DNA of 64,000 nt from Paenibacillus sp. R14(2021) (GTDB lineage: Bacteria; Bacillota; Bacilli; Paenibacillales; Paenibacillaceae), in the NCBI RefSeq assembly GCF_019431355.1, contig NZ_CP080269.1:3624501-3688500 (forward strand). Direction: 5' to 3'. Positions within the stretch are counted from its first letter, which is position 1; every line of letters starts with the position of its first letter. Shown here piece by piece: positions 40,468-49,707 of the stretch. The position numbers and the translations under genes were made by a program. The notes beneath the pieces are model-generated. The model did no database searches. It was given only the letters and a program-made list of their open reading frames with translations, and had not been told where the DNA came from.

Positions 40468-41661
40468 TTAACGTAAAAGCGATGCGATTTGTTTCGCAGG
40501 TCTGCGCGCTTCTCGTTTCAACCGTTCAATCGCCGATTCATGGCTCTTGCGCCATTGCGCAGCATCATCGAGCAGGCTGCACATCGCGGTCGTGAATGCC
40601 TTCGGGTTCAGCGATTCCGTCGTGCCTACGGCTTTCAGCCCGAGGCGATTCAGGAACTGATCAATCTTGGGATCATAGGAGAGCCCCATGAGCGGCACGG
40701 ATTGATTCGCCGCATAGATCAGCGCGTGCAGGCGCATGCCGAACAGTGCATCGCACCGGCTGACCTCCAGCAGCATCGCCTGGGGGTCGTCGTTCGACTC
40801 CGCGATCTCGGCCGTGCTCGCGCCGAGATCACCGAGCTGTTCCATCACCCATCGCGACGCTTCCGCGTCCGATGGCGTGTGGAACGGGAGGAACCGCAGC
40901 CGCACCGCCCGGCTGCGGGCCAGCGCGCCAAGCGCGGCGGCTGCGCGCGCCAGGTCGGCCCCGTCCTTGCGCCAATGCCGCAAGGACACGCCGACCAGCG
41001 GCAGCGGCGAATCCCCCGCCGCTGTCGCCGGTGCGCCCGCGCCCGCCTCGGCCGCCAGCTCCGCTGCGGCGGCCCTGCCCCCGCTTGCGGCTTCGCCCGC
41101 AAGCGGCAGCGCCATGACCGGATCGGGTACAACATCGATCCGGTCGCGCGATATGCCCATCCGCCCAAGCAAATCGGCGGATTCCGCGTCGCGCACGGAA
41201 ACATACGCGCTGCGGCGCATTACGCCGCGAATCATCGGGTCCATCCACCGGCGATTCACCGGACCGATGCCCTGCGCATAAATAAATGTCGGCTTGCCAA
41301 GCAGCTGCGCCAGCTTAATTACGCCCGTATAATAAGGAATCGTCTTGGCACCAGTGGCATCCTGCAGCAAGCTGCCTCCTCCGCTGATCAAGCCATGGCT
41401 GCCGCGAAGCGCCTTTAGAACCTCGCCGAGACGCATACGGTGCACGGCTTCCACGCCGTACATTGCGGTCGTCCATTCGGGATCGCCAGACAGAACAATC
41501 GGAACGAATCGTATGCCCTGTTCCGCCCCTTCTTCTGCAAGGGCGAACAGGATCGATTTCAACACAGCCTCATCCCCGCTGTTCCGGAACCCGTAATAGC
41601 CGGAGAGGACTACACGCCGGATTTGAAGTTTTGCTTCGTCTGATTGAATCGCGGTACCCAT
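40468..41661 (-). CDS. csaB: Polysaccharide pyruvyl transferase CsaB
   Basis: A 397-residue enzyme that adds pyruvate ketals to secondary cell-wall polymer, making the ligand for SLH domains. Diagnostic segments are VVLSGYYGFRNSGDEAVLKS at the N-terminus, HGLISGGGSLLQDATG, FIYAQGIGPVNRRW, VSVRDAESADLLGRMGI and FGMRLHALIYAANQSVPLMG. An Ala/Gly-rich insertion (~residue 186-215) separates VPDPVMALP from VGVSLRHWRK. The frame is open to 41838, but upstream codons are a shadow of the DUF5693 gene. The ATG at 41661, ten bases after AAGGAG, is preferred. It overlaps DUF5693 by 52 bases, so coupling is likely. Confidence 0.93.
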   Translation of the reverse strand: MGTAIQSDEAKLQIRRVVLSGYYGFRNSGDEAVLKSILFALAEEGAEQGIRFVPIVLSGDPEWTTAMYGVEAVHRMRLGEVLKALRGSHGLISGGGSLLQDATGAKTIPYYTGVIKLAQLLGKPTFIYAQGIGPVNRRWMDPMIRGVMRRSAYVSVRDAESADLLGRMGISRDRIDVVPDPVMALPLAGEAASGGRAAAAELAAEAGAGAPATAAGDSPLPLVGVSLRHWRKDGADLARAAAALGALARSRAVRLRFLPFHTPSDAEASRWVMEQLGDLGASTAEIAESNDDPQAMLLEVSRCDALFGMRLHALIYAANQSVPLMGLSYDPKIDQFLNRLGLKAVGTTESLNPKAFTTAMCSLLDDAAQWRKSHESAIERLKREARRPAKQIASLLR

Positions 41662-43715
41662 CGTTTCCATACTCCTTCCCCGATCTGCCAAACGCCGATC
41701 AACACAAGACCGATCAGCGCGCCCAGCACAAGACCGAGCAAAATGCGAATAACGGAAATCGGCAGCGGCGTATGAATATGCGCGAACGTATCCACCATGG
41801 ACAGCTGTCCAATCGATCCTACTATAAATAATACCCACGCCGCCCGATAACGAAGCGCCAGGAATAAGCCTAAGAAGAATAGTGGATGCGAGAGCAAAAA
41901 TTCCTTCGTTCTTGGACGGACCCCGAAGGTCGATTCCAAGAAATTGCGGAACGTTAATTCAATCGAGGAAGCCGAGCCTTCATTGCCGGTGCGGGACAGG
42001 TAGTACAATGCCGCAACACCGAGCACTGCCGCAACGCCGACCCACAGGACCGTTATCTGCATGCTGAGCAGCTTCCGCAAATTACTGAACACGGAATCTC
42101 CCGTATACAGCAGCAGATAAAGCGCAGCGAGCGCAATCGGAGCTAGATGCAGCAGGCTGACGCCTCGGAACTGCTCCAGAACGAGCTTGTAGGTAATGTT
42201 GTTCAGTAGACCGACAATAAACGGAATCCCGCTGACGGAGATGACCGCCGTCGTTGCGAAAATCGCGACCGTCATCATAAACCGGCGTCCGGCGCTGATG
42301 CCGGGGAAAATCCAGCGCATTTCACCGCTGTGCGCGAATGCGCCGTCCGTCCCGCCGATCGGTCTGCGACTGCCCACGGTATGGGTACGCACGCGCTTAA
42401 TGGCCCAGATAATAGCGAGCGTCGGAGCACTGATTGCAGCTCCAAGCGCTAAGCCTTGCTCGAAGATCGATTTGGAAACGACATATAACCCTGCGCTGCC
42501 TATTAGTCCGACAACGAATACGGGAATAACGATTCCCGGCACAAAAGCTTGAATCAACAACGCAATGAAGGCTACCGCGCCCAAGGCGACAACAGCCTTA
42601 AGCGGCTTGATCCAAGAAGGCGACGTGTAGTCGAACGGCTCAGCAGGACCTGCCGTGAAGCCCAGCTTGTCCATTTTGGCCAGAAAGCCGCCTTCGCCCT
42701 GCAGAGAGTTATACAAATTCTCGAGCGGATCGGTAATGGAAGACTTCACCGGGCTGCTTGCTGGCGTTGCATTCAAGTAAAACATGCGGATGCTGCGGTC
42801 TTTCACCGCGAGCTGGAAGCGGTCCGCGATTTCCTCCGGCTTCATGCCGGCGGAGTCCTTATCCGGAAGCGAATAGATTCTCGCTACATTATAATGCGTC
42901 AAATAAGCGAGTGAGGCCATGCCCTTCTGAGGCTTAGAGTTCTCAATCGTTGCAATTCCGATTCCATGCTTGTTAAGCAGCTCTGCGAACTGCGACAATG
43001 TTTTCTTCTCTGCGTTGTCTGCATACCCAGTTACGGCGTCGCCGTCAAACAGAATTCGCGTTACGCCGATCTCTTGAAAAGTGGAGAGAAGCTCGTCCAT
43101 CGATTCCGCGTCGAATGACATCCGGTCCGAGAGACGGGGGACAACCCGGAAGCCTGCGTCATGCAGTTCTCGGATCGCAATGGGATCCGGCTCCATCGCC
43201 TTCAGCACGGCGTCTTCGATCGGCGTCTCCAAGACGAGACCTTGCTTGCCCTCGAAGTCCCATGGCGAGACGTTGATGCCCCACTGCTTGAACGTATTTT
43301 CAATAATCGGGCCTAGCGTTTCTCTCGCCTGCGCATCGTTAAAGAGCACGTACGTGAAATTCTCGTCCTTCTCCAGGGGCTTACCCTGCAGATCGCTCAG
43401 CGTAGACGAGCTGTACAGCGTAATGCGCCCTGCCCACTTCAGATCCTGCAGCGAGCTTTCAAAGACGGCCATGGAGCTGATGCCTGCCGCCTTCATTTTG
43501 CCGAGCTCCTCGTGGATGAACTGTTTGGGATGGGATTTGTACGACGCGATCTGCACCAAGTCACGGTAATCGAATACGATGTCCACTTGATCTGAGCCGC
43601 GTTCCATCTGCCAGCGCGACGCGCCGATCGGCAGAGCCGCGAGCACGCCGATAATGACCAAAATACCGAGAATTGCCATTGCTTTGCGATTCCATTGCTG
43701 CCAATTTTGACGCAC
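41610..43715 (-). CDS. DUF5693 polytopic membrane protein
   Basis: About 701 residues. One N-terminal membrane helix (AMAILGILVIIGVLAALPIG) is followed by an extracellular domain of ~330 residues (VDIVFDYRDLVQIAS, HDAGFRVVPRLSDR, IGVTRILFDGDAVTGY), which is barrel-like in pattern, and about ten C-terminal membrane helices. In relatives this gene precedes csaB, as here. Function is unknown; a role in wall-polymer assembly or pyruvate transfer to the outside is inference from position. The start is a GTG at 43715 with AAGGAG eight bases upstream; the earlier GTG at 43724 is too close. It overlaps csaB. Confidence 0.85.
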   Translation of the reverse strand: MRQNWQQWNRKAMAILGILVIIGVLAALPIGASRWQMERGSDQVDIVFDYRDLVQIASYKSHPKQFIHEELGKMKAAGISSMAVFESSLQDLKWAGRITLYSSSTLSDLQGKPLEKDENFTYVLFNDAQARETLGPIIENTFKQWGINVSPWDFEGKQGLVLETPIEDAVLKAMEPDPIAIRELHDAGFRVVPRLSDRMSFDAESMDELLSTFQEIGVTRILFDGDAVTGYADNAEKKTLSQFAELLNKHGIGIATIENSKPQKGMASLAYLTHYNVARIYSLPDKDSAGMKPEEIADRFQLAVKDRSIRMFYLNATPASSPVKSSITDPLENLYNSLQGEGGFLAKMDKLGFTAGPAEPFDYTSPSWIKPLKAVVALGAVAFIALLIQAFVPGIVIPVFVVGLIGSAGLYVVSKSIFEQGLALGAAISAPTLAIIWAIKRVRTHTVGSRRPIGGTDGAFAHSGEMRWIFPGISAGRRFMMTVAIFATTAVISVSGIPFIVGLLNNITYKLVLEQFRGVSLLHLAPIALAALYLLLYTGDSVFSNLRKLLSMQITVLWVGVAAVLGVAALYYLSRTGNEGSASSIELTFRNFLESTFGVRPRTKEFLLSHPLFFLGLFLALRYRAAWVLFIVGSIGQLSMVDTFAHIHTPLPISVIRILLGLVLGALIGLVLIGVWQIGEGVWKRWVPRFNQTKQNFKSGV

Positions 43716-43775
43716 AACTTCCACTCCTTAACTTTTTCCCGAAGAGCCTGTCCCCTTCGGGATGCATCTGCCTGC

Positions 43776-45497
43776 TTATGCCTTGCTGTCGACTCGCTCC
43801 ATAACCGTTGCAGTCAGCTTCTGAATGGCTGCTTTTGCTTCATCTTGGGATTTGCCGCGTACGGCAAAATACACTTTGATCTTCGGTTCTGTGCCTGAAG
43901 GACGCAGGCAGAACCAAGAACCGTCCGCCAGCAAATACTTCAGTACGTTCTCAGGCGGCAATTCGTCCAGGCCCGGCAAATAATCAAGCACATGCTCGAC
44001 CTGTATGCCGCCCACTTCCGCCGGCGGGTTACTCCGCCAATCCTGCATGATGCCGGCGATTTGCTGTACCCCGTCCACGCCTTTCAGCGTACGAGATTCC
44101 AGATGCTCCAAGTAATTGCCGTGCTGCGCATAAAGCTCCAGCAGCACATCGTACAACGTTTTCCCTTTGCTCTTATAGTAAGCAGCCGCCTCGCAAATCA
44201 GCAGCGAAGCCACGACTGCATCTTTATCGCGCGCATACGTACCGGCAAGATAGCCGTAGCTTTCTTCATACCCGAAGAGGAAGGTATGCTCGCCGCTTTG
44301 CTCGTATTGGGTCATTTTCTCCCCAATGTATTTGAAGCCCGTCAGCGTGTTGACGACTTCCGCCCCGTAGGATTTCGCAATATCGCCGCCCATTTCGCTC
44401 GTCACGATCGTCTTGACCACAACGCCGTTTGCTGGCAGCTGACCTCTTTCTTTAAGCGTACCAAGCAAATAATTCACCATAATCGCGCCTGACTGATTGC
44501 CTGTCAGCACGACATATTCGCCTTCATTATTGCGTACGACAGCACCCATGCGGTCACAGTCGGGATCCGTGCCGATAATGATATCCGCTCCGACCTCTTG
44601 ACCGAGCTTCATCGCAAGCGTGAACGCTTCGCGTTCCTCCGGGTTCGGGGATTTGACCGTGCTGAAATAGCCATCTGGCTGCTCTTGCTCCGGCACGATA
44701 TGTACATTGGAGAAACCAACCGCCTTCAGCACCTCGCGTACCGGCATGTTGCCCGCGCCATGAAGCGGTGTGTAAACAACGGACAGGTCAGCGCCCAATT
44801 CGCTCTTCAGCAGCTCGCTGTTCAAGCTTTCCGCCGCGACCGTCTCGATGTATGCCCGGTCTTCCGCATCGCCCAGCCACCGCAGCAGGCCCTTGGCTTC
44901 TGCTTCTTCCCGGCTCATCCGTTTCACTTGATCGAAACCGGTCACCTGTTGGATCGCTGCGATCACCTGCTCCGCATCATGCGGCACAAGCTGGCAGCCA
45001 TCGGAGCCGTAGGCTTTATAGCCGTTATACTCCGGCGGATTGTGGCTTGCCGTAATGACGACGCCGCTCGCAGCGCCCAAGGAGCGGACAGCATAAGACA
45101 GCTGAGGCGTCGGGCGAAGGGATGTAAACAGATAAGCCGTAACGCCATTCGCAGCCAGCACAAGAGCGGCATCCAGCGCGAATTCCGGTGAGTTGTTGCG
45201 GGAATCGTGCGCGATAACGACCGCCGGCTTGCTGCTCTTCGTTAACGTCCAGTTAGCCAAGCCTTGCGTCGCTTTGCCGACGGTATAGACGTTCAGCCTG
45301 TTCGTTCCTGCACCCATAACGCCGCGAAGTCCACCTGTACCGAATTCAAGCTCACGGTAGAAGCGGTCCTCGATTTCCTTATCATTCCCTTTCAGAGCGG
45401 CAAGCTCTTGTTTCGTCGCATCGTCAATCGAAGGAGCGTTCAGCCAAGCCTCATAACGTTCTACAGCAGTTGGATTCAAATTCAACATCCTCTCCAT
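43776..45497 (-). CDS. pgcA: Alpha-phosphoglucomutase/phosphomannomutase family enzyme
   Basis: 573 residues; interconverts hexose-1- and hexose-6-phosphates in the cytoplasm, supplying UDP-glucose and similar precursors. Motifs are the phosphoserine loop VVITASHNPPEYNGYKAYG, the metal loop GTDPDCDRMGA, the sugar-binding loop FGYEESYGYLAG and the phosphate-binding RPSGTEPKIKVY. Length is that of Bacillus PgcA. The start is uncertain: GGAGAGG lies inside the first codons, so initiation might be at a TTG a few codons further in. Upstream of the DUF5693-csaB pair and plausibly linked to wall-polymer synthesis. Confidence 0.93.
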   Translation of the reverse strand: MERMLNLNPTAVERYEAWLNAPSIDDATKQELAALKGNDKEIEDRFYRELEFGTGGLRGVMGAGTNRLNVYTVGKATQGLANWTLTKSSKPAVVIAHDSRNNSPEFALDAALVLAANGVTAYLFTSLRPTPQLSYAVRSLGAASGVVITASHNPPEYNGYKAYGSDGCQLVPHDAEQVIAAIQQVTGFDQVKRMSREEAEAKGLLRWLGDAEDRAYIETVAAESLNSELLKSELGADLSVVYTPLHGAGNMPVREVLKAVGFSNVHIVPEQEQPDGYFSTVKSPNPEEREAFTLAMKLGQEVGADIIIGTDPDCDRMGAVVRNNEGEYVVLTGNQSGAIMVNYLLGTLKERGQLPANGVVVKTIVTSEMGGDIAKSYGAEVVNTLTGFKYIGEKMTQYEQSGEHTFLFGYEESYGYLAGTYARDKDAVVASLLICEAAAYYKSKGKTLYDVLLELYAQHGNYLEHLESRTLKGVDGVQQIAGIMQDWRSNPPAEVGGIQVEHVLDYLPGLDELPPENVLKYLLADGSWFCLRPSGTEPKIKVYFAVRGKSQDEAKAAIQKLTATVMERVDSKA

Positions 45498-45579
45498 TAA
45501 TATTATATATGTATCTTATTCTTCCCTATATTGCGGATACGCGGCTGCTTGCAGTGTGCCGCATGCGTCCGATCGCAAC

Positions 45580-46011
45580 TTACTCCGGATCCTTGAGTGC
45601 GAACATAATCTCGCCTTCCGCCACGACTTTATCGCCGACTTTAGCCGTAGCTTGTCCTTTACCGATCGGCCCTTTCAGCCTTGTGATTTCCACTTCCAGG
45701 ATCAGCGTATCGCCGGGTGTCACTTGGCCCCGGAACCGGAAATTATCAATACCGGCGAAGAAGCCGATCTTGCCCTTGTTCGCTTCGACCATGAGAATTG
45801 CCACGGTACCGACCTGCGCCAGCGCCTCTACGATCAGCACGCCCGGCATAACCGGATACGCGGGGAAATGCCCGGTGAAGAACGGCTCGTTCATCGTGAC
45901 ATTCTTAAGGCCGACTGCGCGCTTGCCTTCTTCTACTTCAAGAATGCGGTCAATGAGAAGGAACGGCGGGCGGTGCGGAATAATTTCTTGGATTTGCTTG
46001 ATATCGAGCAT
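45580..46011 (-). CDS. fabZ: 3-hydroxyacyl-ACP dehydratase FabZ
   Basis: A 143-residue hot-dog-fold enzyme that dehydrates 3-hydroxyacyl-ACP in fatty acid elongation. The N-terminus [19 protein letters not shown] and the catalytic His/Glu segment [20 protein letters not shown] are diagnostic. GAAAGGAAG lies before the ATG. In Bacillus fabZ is near flhO-flhP, and here it is 4 kb away, with the plus-strand BIG2 gene in between. Confidence 0.96.
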   Translation of the reverse strand: MLDIKQIQEIIPHRPPFLLIDRILEVEEGKRAVGLKNVTMNEPFFTGHFPAYPVMPGVLIVEALAQVGTVAILMVEANKGKIGFFAGIDNFRFRGQVTPGDTLILEVEITRLKGPIGKGQATAKVGDKVVAEGEIMFALKDPE

Positions 46012-46106
46012 TAATTGAACTTCCTTTCAGCATGCTGTTATAAATTACTTGGTATTGTGCCACAATAAGCCCATCCTACACGAAACTGCAGTCGTGGGGT
46101 TAAGAT

Positions 46107-46149
46107 AAGGGAGATCGGCCGTTTGCTTCTGAGCAGCGTCGATCTCCTT
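46107..46149. terminator. Weak hairpin between fabZ and the PgsA-like gene
   Basis: Arms AAGGGAGATCG and CGATCTCCTT pair with one bulge. T-rich stretches on both sides are short. It could end the PgsA-like transcript on the minus strand, but strength is doubtful. Confidence 0.38.
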
Positions 46150-46202
46150 CTTTACTGAAATGGGCCATGCCCCCTACAGCAGGCAACGTCCATTCCCGCA
46201 GC

Positions 46203-46790
46203 CTAAGCTTGCCGGACGCTGTTCTCTTTCTCTTCCGCATCCGTCGAAGCGCCGCCGCTGTTATTCCCCCTCTTGCTTTCTCTGTTCAACGTCAAGAACA
46301 ATCCGATGTAAATAAATGTAGTAATAAACGAGAACACGATAACGCCCCACAGGTATTCGCGCGCGAAAGGCATCTCAAAGAAAATAAACAAAATCGCGAG
46401 ATAATAAAGCATTGTCGTCAGCTTGCCCATCCAATTGGCCGGGACGGTCTTCTTCCCCCGAAAATGGAAATACGCCGATCCGGCAATCATGCCGGCATCC
46501 CGAACGAAAATAGCCGCTCCCGCGCTCCACGGAATATGTCCCGTAATGAGCAGCGACAGGATGACGGTGATCATCATCGTCTTGTCGGCCAGCGGATCCA
46601 GCATGGAGCCTACTGTCGTGACTTGCCCATATTTGCGTGCCAAATAACCATCCAAAATATCGGTCAGACCGGCAGCAACGACGATCAGAAACGCCCACTT
46701 CATATGATTAGTTGAATCTGAAGCAAATACGGCAACGTAAACGGGTATTAATGCAAAACGAAGCATCGTGAGCAAATTCGGCACATTCAA
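46203..46790 (-). CDS. CDP-alcohol phosphatidyltransferase (PgsA-like)
   Basis: A 195-residue membrane enzyme. The family motif D-x2-D-G-x2-A-R-x8-9-G-x3-D-x3-D is complete in LTDILDGYLAR..VGSMLDPLADK. Four or five membrane helices are seen. The closest role is phosphatidylglycerol-phosphate synthase, but other CDP-alcohol transferases share the motif. The C-terminus carries a charged tail. Downstream of it is a weak hairpin, then fabZ. Confidence 0.85.
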   Translation of the reverse strand: MNVPNLLTMLRFALIPVYVAVFASDSTNHMKWAFLIVVAAGLTDILDGYLARKYGQVTTVGSMLDPLADKTMMITVILSLLITGHIPWSAGAAIFVRDAGMIAGSAYFHFRGKKTVPANWMGKLTTMLYYLAILFIFFEMPFAREYLWGVIVFSFITTFIYIGLFLTLNRESKRGNNSGGASTDAEEKENSVRQA

Positions 46791-47050
46791 GCGCTTACGC
46801 CCCCCTTACCATTACGGATGACGCTGCAAAGATTCTAACCCATTATACCTCTACGCTGGAAAAAATAAAACTAGCGCAGGACGGCCTCCAATGCCTTGCC
46901 CTGCTTGCGTTTGGCCCGCCTTCATAGCCTTTTTTCATTTTACATCAACTAAATATGGAAACGTCTGGTTAATCCCTTCAGTTTCATGCTTCCAAAACCG
47001 TTAATTATAGAAGATACGGAAAATTTACGTTTTGGAGGTTATTACACCAG

Positions 47051-49231
47051 ATGCGCAAGAACTCTATTGCTGCTCCCGCCCGTTTCCTTCGCCCATGGCT
47101 TACGGTCATGTTGGCTGTTGTCCTGACGTTCTCATCCTTTGCCGGCTTGGCATACGCAGATGAAGTTGTCACCGGTATTTCATTCGACAATGCCCCTTCT
47201 CCGGCTACCCTCAATATCGGCGATGACGATCTGCAGCTTGAAGTCAACGCATCGATTCAAGGCTCCTCCTCATTGAAAGACGTGACGACTGACGTAACAT
47301 GGACCACCTCCAACTCGTCCGTTGTTAAAGTTGCGGCAGGCTTGCTTACAGGGATCGCTAAAGGCTCCGCTACGATCACCGCAAGCTATAAAGGCTACAA
47401 AATCACGCTGCCTGTCTCCGTTACTTATATGTATGACAGCGTGACAATTAAAGATAACGGCACCAGCGTAAGCGATACGCTGAAAGTTAATCTCGGCGAC
47501 GAACTCGACTTCGATCTAATCGCATCCAAGAGCGGTGCTGCCGACACGAACGTTACCGAGGAAGCAGTATGGACGAGTTCCAATACCAACGTCGCAACCA
47601 TCGACGACGGCGAAGTAACGCTAGTAGCTGTCGGCGACACGACAATTACCGCCAAGTACAAGGGCAGAACGGACTCGGTCAAGCTGTCTGCGTCCTCCCC
47701 TTATAAGTCGCTCACGATCGCGCCGAATACGTTGATGGAATTCAAAGTAGGCGACCCCAGCCGGACCTTGAAAGCCAGTGCCGAGGACACGGCGGGCGAT
47801 ATTGACGATGTATCTACGAATGCAAGCTGGATTTCGGCCGATGCCAAGGTTGCAACGGTTGATAAAGGCGTCGTCACACCCGTCGGTACAGGTACGACGA
47901 CGATTACCGCCTCCTATCTCGGCGTAAGCGGCAGTGTCACGGTCGTTGTCCGCCCTGCATTCGAAGCCATGCGCATCACGCCGAAGGAAGACCTTCATTT
48001 AATGATCAACGGCAGCGATGTTGCACTGAAGGTCGAAGTGATGAACGGTATTAATACGCCCGATGATGTAACGGCATTGGCGACTTGGACATCCAGCAAC
48101 GTGTACGCCGCTACAGTCAGCGATAGTGGCGTTGTTTCGCCGAAAGGGATCGGCAGCACTGTCATTAAAGCAACGTACAAAGGCACCTCGCAGCAGGTTA
48201 ACGTTACGGTATATCCGACGATCTCCGGTACGCTGACTGCAGCCAAAGATACGCTCGACGCTTTTCCAGATGACAAAATCACCTTGCCCAAAGTAACCGC
48301 GCAGTCCATTTCCGATGAAACGATCGACGTCTCCGATCTCGCCGTTTGGGAGAGCAGTGACAAAGAGATTTTGGATAAAGTAGACGGAAAATGGACGGCG
48401 AAGAAAATCGGCAAAGCCGTATTAACCGCAACAATCCTCTCCAAAACCGTCACAATTACGGTAAATGTGCATGAAAAACCGCTGCTGCTGACAGCGGATC
48501 AAACAAATCTATCCATCGTCATTGGCAAAGAAACGAAGCTGCCCGTGCTGACCATGACCTATGAGAGCGGCAGCGAGGAAGATGTCACCTCGCTCGTCAC
48601 GTGGAAGAGTTCTTCGTCCAACCTCATTGTAAAAGCACCGAATATCCGGGGACTGCAAGCTTCTACGGCAACGTTGACCGCCACATACTTGGGCAAATCG
48701 ACGACGGTTCGCGTAACGATTGAGGAGGAAATCACGAAGCTGACTGCCGAAAGTACGACACTGACGATCAGCCCGCTTCGCTCTTACACCTTGAAAGTAA
48801 CCGGTACCTACAAGAGCGGCAAAACAATCGCCCTCGGAACCAAAATGAACTGGGAAATCAATCCGGATTCGCTGGCATCGATTAAAGGCAGCTCCCTAAA
48901 AGCGTTGAAAGAGGGTACCGGGACACTCACAGGAACATATCAAGGCAAGACGATTACCTTCACGGTCAATGTCGTGGCGAAGGTGAAGAAGCTGACGTCC
49001 GCTTCCAAATCGCTTACTCTCGCTCCCGAAGCGAAGGTCGCTGTAACGGTTACGGCTGAGTATGAAGGAGGCCGTGTTACAGACGTAACGAAGGCAGCAG
49101 ATTGGACGACTGGCAACAGTAAAGTAGCTACCGTCGTCGACGGTGTTATTACCGGAGTAGCGAAAGGCTCCACCGTCATCAGAGCGAAGCTCGAGGGCAA
49201 AACAGTCAGCATCCGCGTATCGGTCAAATAA
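47051..49231 (+). CDS. Exported protein with eight BIG2-type Ig-like repeats
   Basis: The only confident plus-strand gene. 726 residues: signal peptide (AVVLTFSSFAGLAYA), then eight units of ~85 residues. Each opens with a x-L-T-I-x-P/A-like strand, contains W-T/K-S-S-N/D in the middle and ends with G-x-A/T-T-I-T-A-S/T-Y-K-G (e.g. TWTTSNSSVVKVAAG, TWSISADAK variants, VTWKSSSSNLIVKAP). This is the BIG2 pattern found in surface proteins that bind or span the wall. No SLH, LPXTG or membrane anchor is seen, so attachment is unclear. GGAGG lies 12 bases before the ATG, and a hairpin terminator follows. Confidence 0.88.
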   Translation: MRKNSIAAPARFLRPWLTVMLAVVLTFSSFAGLAYADEVVTGISFDNAPSPATLNIGDDDLQLEVNASIQGSSSLKDVTTDVTWTTSNSSVVKVAAGLLTGIAKGSATITASYKGYKITLPVSVTYMYDSVTIKDNGTSVSDTLKVNLGDELDFDLIASKSGAADTNVTEEAVWTSSNTNVATIDDGEVTLVAVGDTTITAKYKGRTDSVKLSASSPYKSLTIAPNTLMEFKVGDPSRTLKASAEDTAGDIDDVSTNASWISADAKVATVDKGVVTPVGTGTTTITASYLGVSGSVTVVVRPAFEAMRITPKEDLHLMINGSDVALKVEVMNGINTPDDVTALATWTSSNVYAATVSDSGVVSPKGIGSTVIKATYKGTSQQVNVTVYPTISGTLTAAKDTLDAFPDDKITLPKVTAQSISDETIDVSDLAVWESSDKEILDKVDGKWTAKKIGKAVLTATILSKTVTITVNVHEKPLLLTADQTNLSIVIGKETKLPVLTMTYESGSEEDVTSLVTWKSSSSNLIVKAPNIRGLQASTATLTATYLGKSTTVRVTIEEEITKLTAESTTLTISPLRSYTLKVTGTYKSGKTIALGTKMNWEINPDSLASIKGSSLKALKEGTGTLTGTYQGKTITFTVNVVAKVKKLTSASKSLTLAPEAKVAVTVTAEYEGGRVTDVTKAADWTTGNSKVATVVDGVITGVAKGSTVIRAKLEGKTVSIRVSVK

Positions 49232-49243
49232 ACAAGAACCCTA

Positions 49244-49283
49244 AACAGCCTGCAGTGTGTCGTTATCGACATTGCAGGCTGTT
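49244..49283 (+). terminator. Terminator of the BIG2 gene
   Basis: Eleven-base-pair arms AACAGCCTGCA/TGCAGGCTGTT with an inner partly paired loop, followed by CTCTTATTAT. Confidence 0.75.
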
Positions 49284-49302
49284 CTCTTATTATAGAAGCA
49301 AT

Positions 49303-49338
49303 AAAAAAAACTGCTATGCCGAAGTTCCGGCTTAGCAG
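49303..49338 (-). terminator. Terminator of the epuA-like gene
   Basis: The stem CTGCTA-GCCG / CGGC-TAGCAG with one mismatch and eight T on the minus strand, 14 bases after the stop. It faces the BIG2 terminator from the opposite side. Confidence 0.85.
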
Positions 49339-49351
49339 GCGCAATCGCCGG

Positions 49352-49690
49352 CTAATCGGCGAATACGAGGTCGTACATATGCTTCCAAGTGTCGATATCG
49401 AATATTTCAGCGCCCGGCCGTTTGCCAAGCACCGCGTAGCCGATATACATACCGGCTATGACAGCAGCCACGCAGAGTACCGGTACGATGCTCTTGAGCA
49501 GCGTCCAGCGCAGTGCGCGGACTGCCGGGTGGCGCTTCTTGCGCGCAGGCTTGTTCTCCGCGTTCTTCGGCGGCGTCTGCCCCTTGTCTGGCCGTTTGCT
49601 TGAGGGGTCGGCTGGAGAAGCATTCAGCATGGAACGTTCTACTTGCGTCACGCCTTCCAATCCGGCCGCTGTTTCTTTCTTTGATTCCAT
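49352..49690 (-). CDS. EpuA-like small membrane protein
   Basis: 112 residues. The N-terminal half is charged and probably disordered; one transmembrane helix (SIVPVLCVAAVIAGMYIGYA) is followed by a short conserved tail with WKHMYDLVF. This is the pattern of the EpuA family, often labelled as an RNA polymerase beta-subunit protein in databases without good reason. It follows flhP and belongs to the mbl-flhO-flhP unit. Function unknown. Confidence 0.75.
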   Translation of the reverse strand: MESKKETAAGLEGVTQVERSMLNASPADPSSKRPDKGQTPPKNAENKPARKKRHPAVRALRWTLLKSIVPVLCVAAVIAGMYIGYAVLGKRPGAEIFDIDTWKHMYDLVFAD

Positions 49691-49707
49691 TGGTATTCAC
49701 TCATTTC

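Noticed and set aside
41662..41838. N-terminal extension of CsaB to the upstream ATG at 41838
   Set aside because: These codons lie inside the DUF5693 coding region, give an unusual Arg/Ser/Tyr-rich peptide, and CsaB family proteins begin just before VVLSGYYG.
43738..43761. CCCGAAG/CTTCGGG hairpin between DUF5693 and the phosphosugar mutase gene
   Set aside because: On the minus strand, where both genes lie, it is followed by A not T, so it is not a terminator in the relevant direction.
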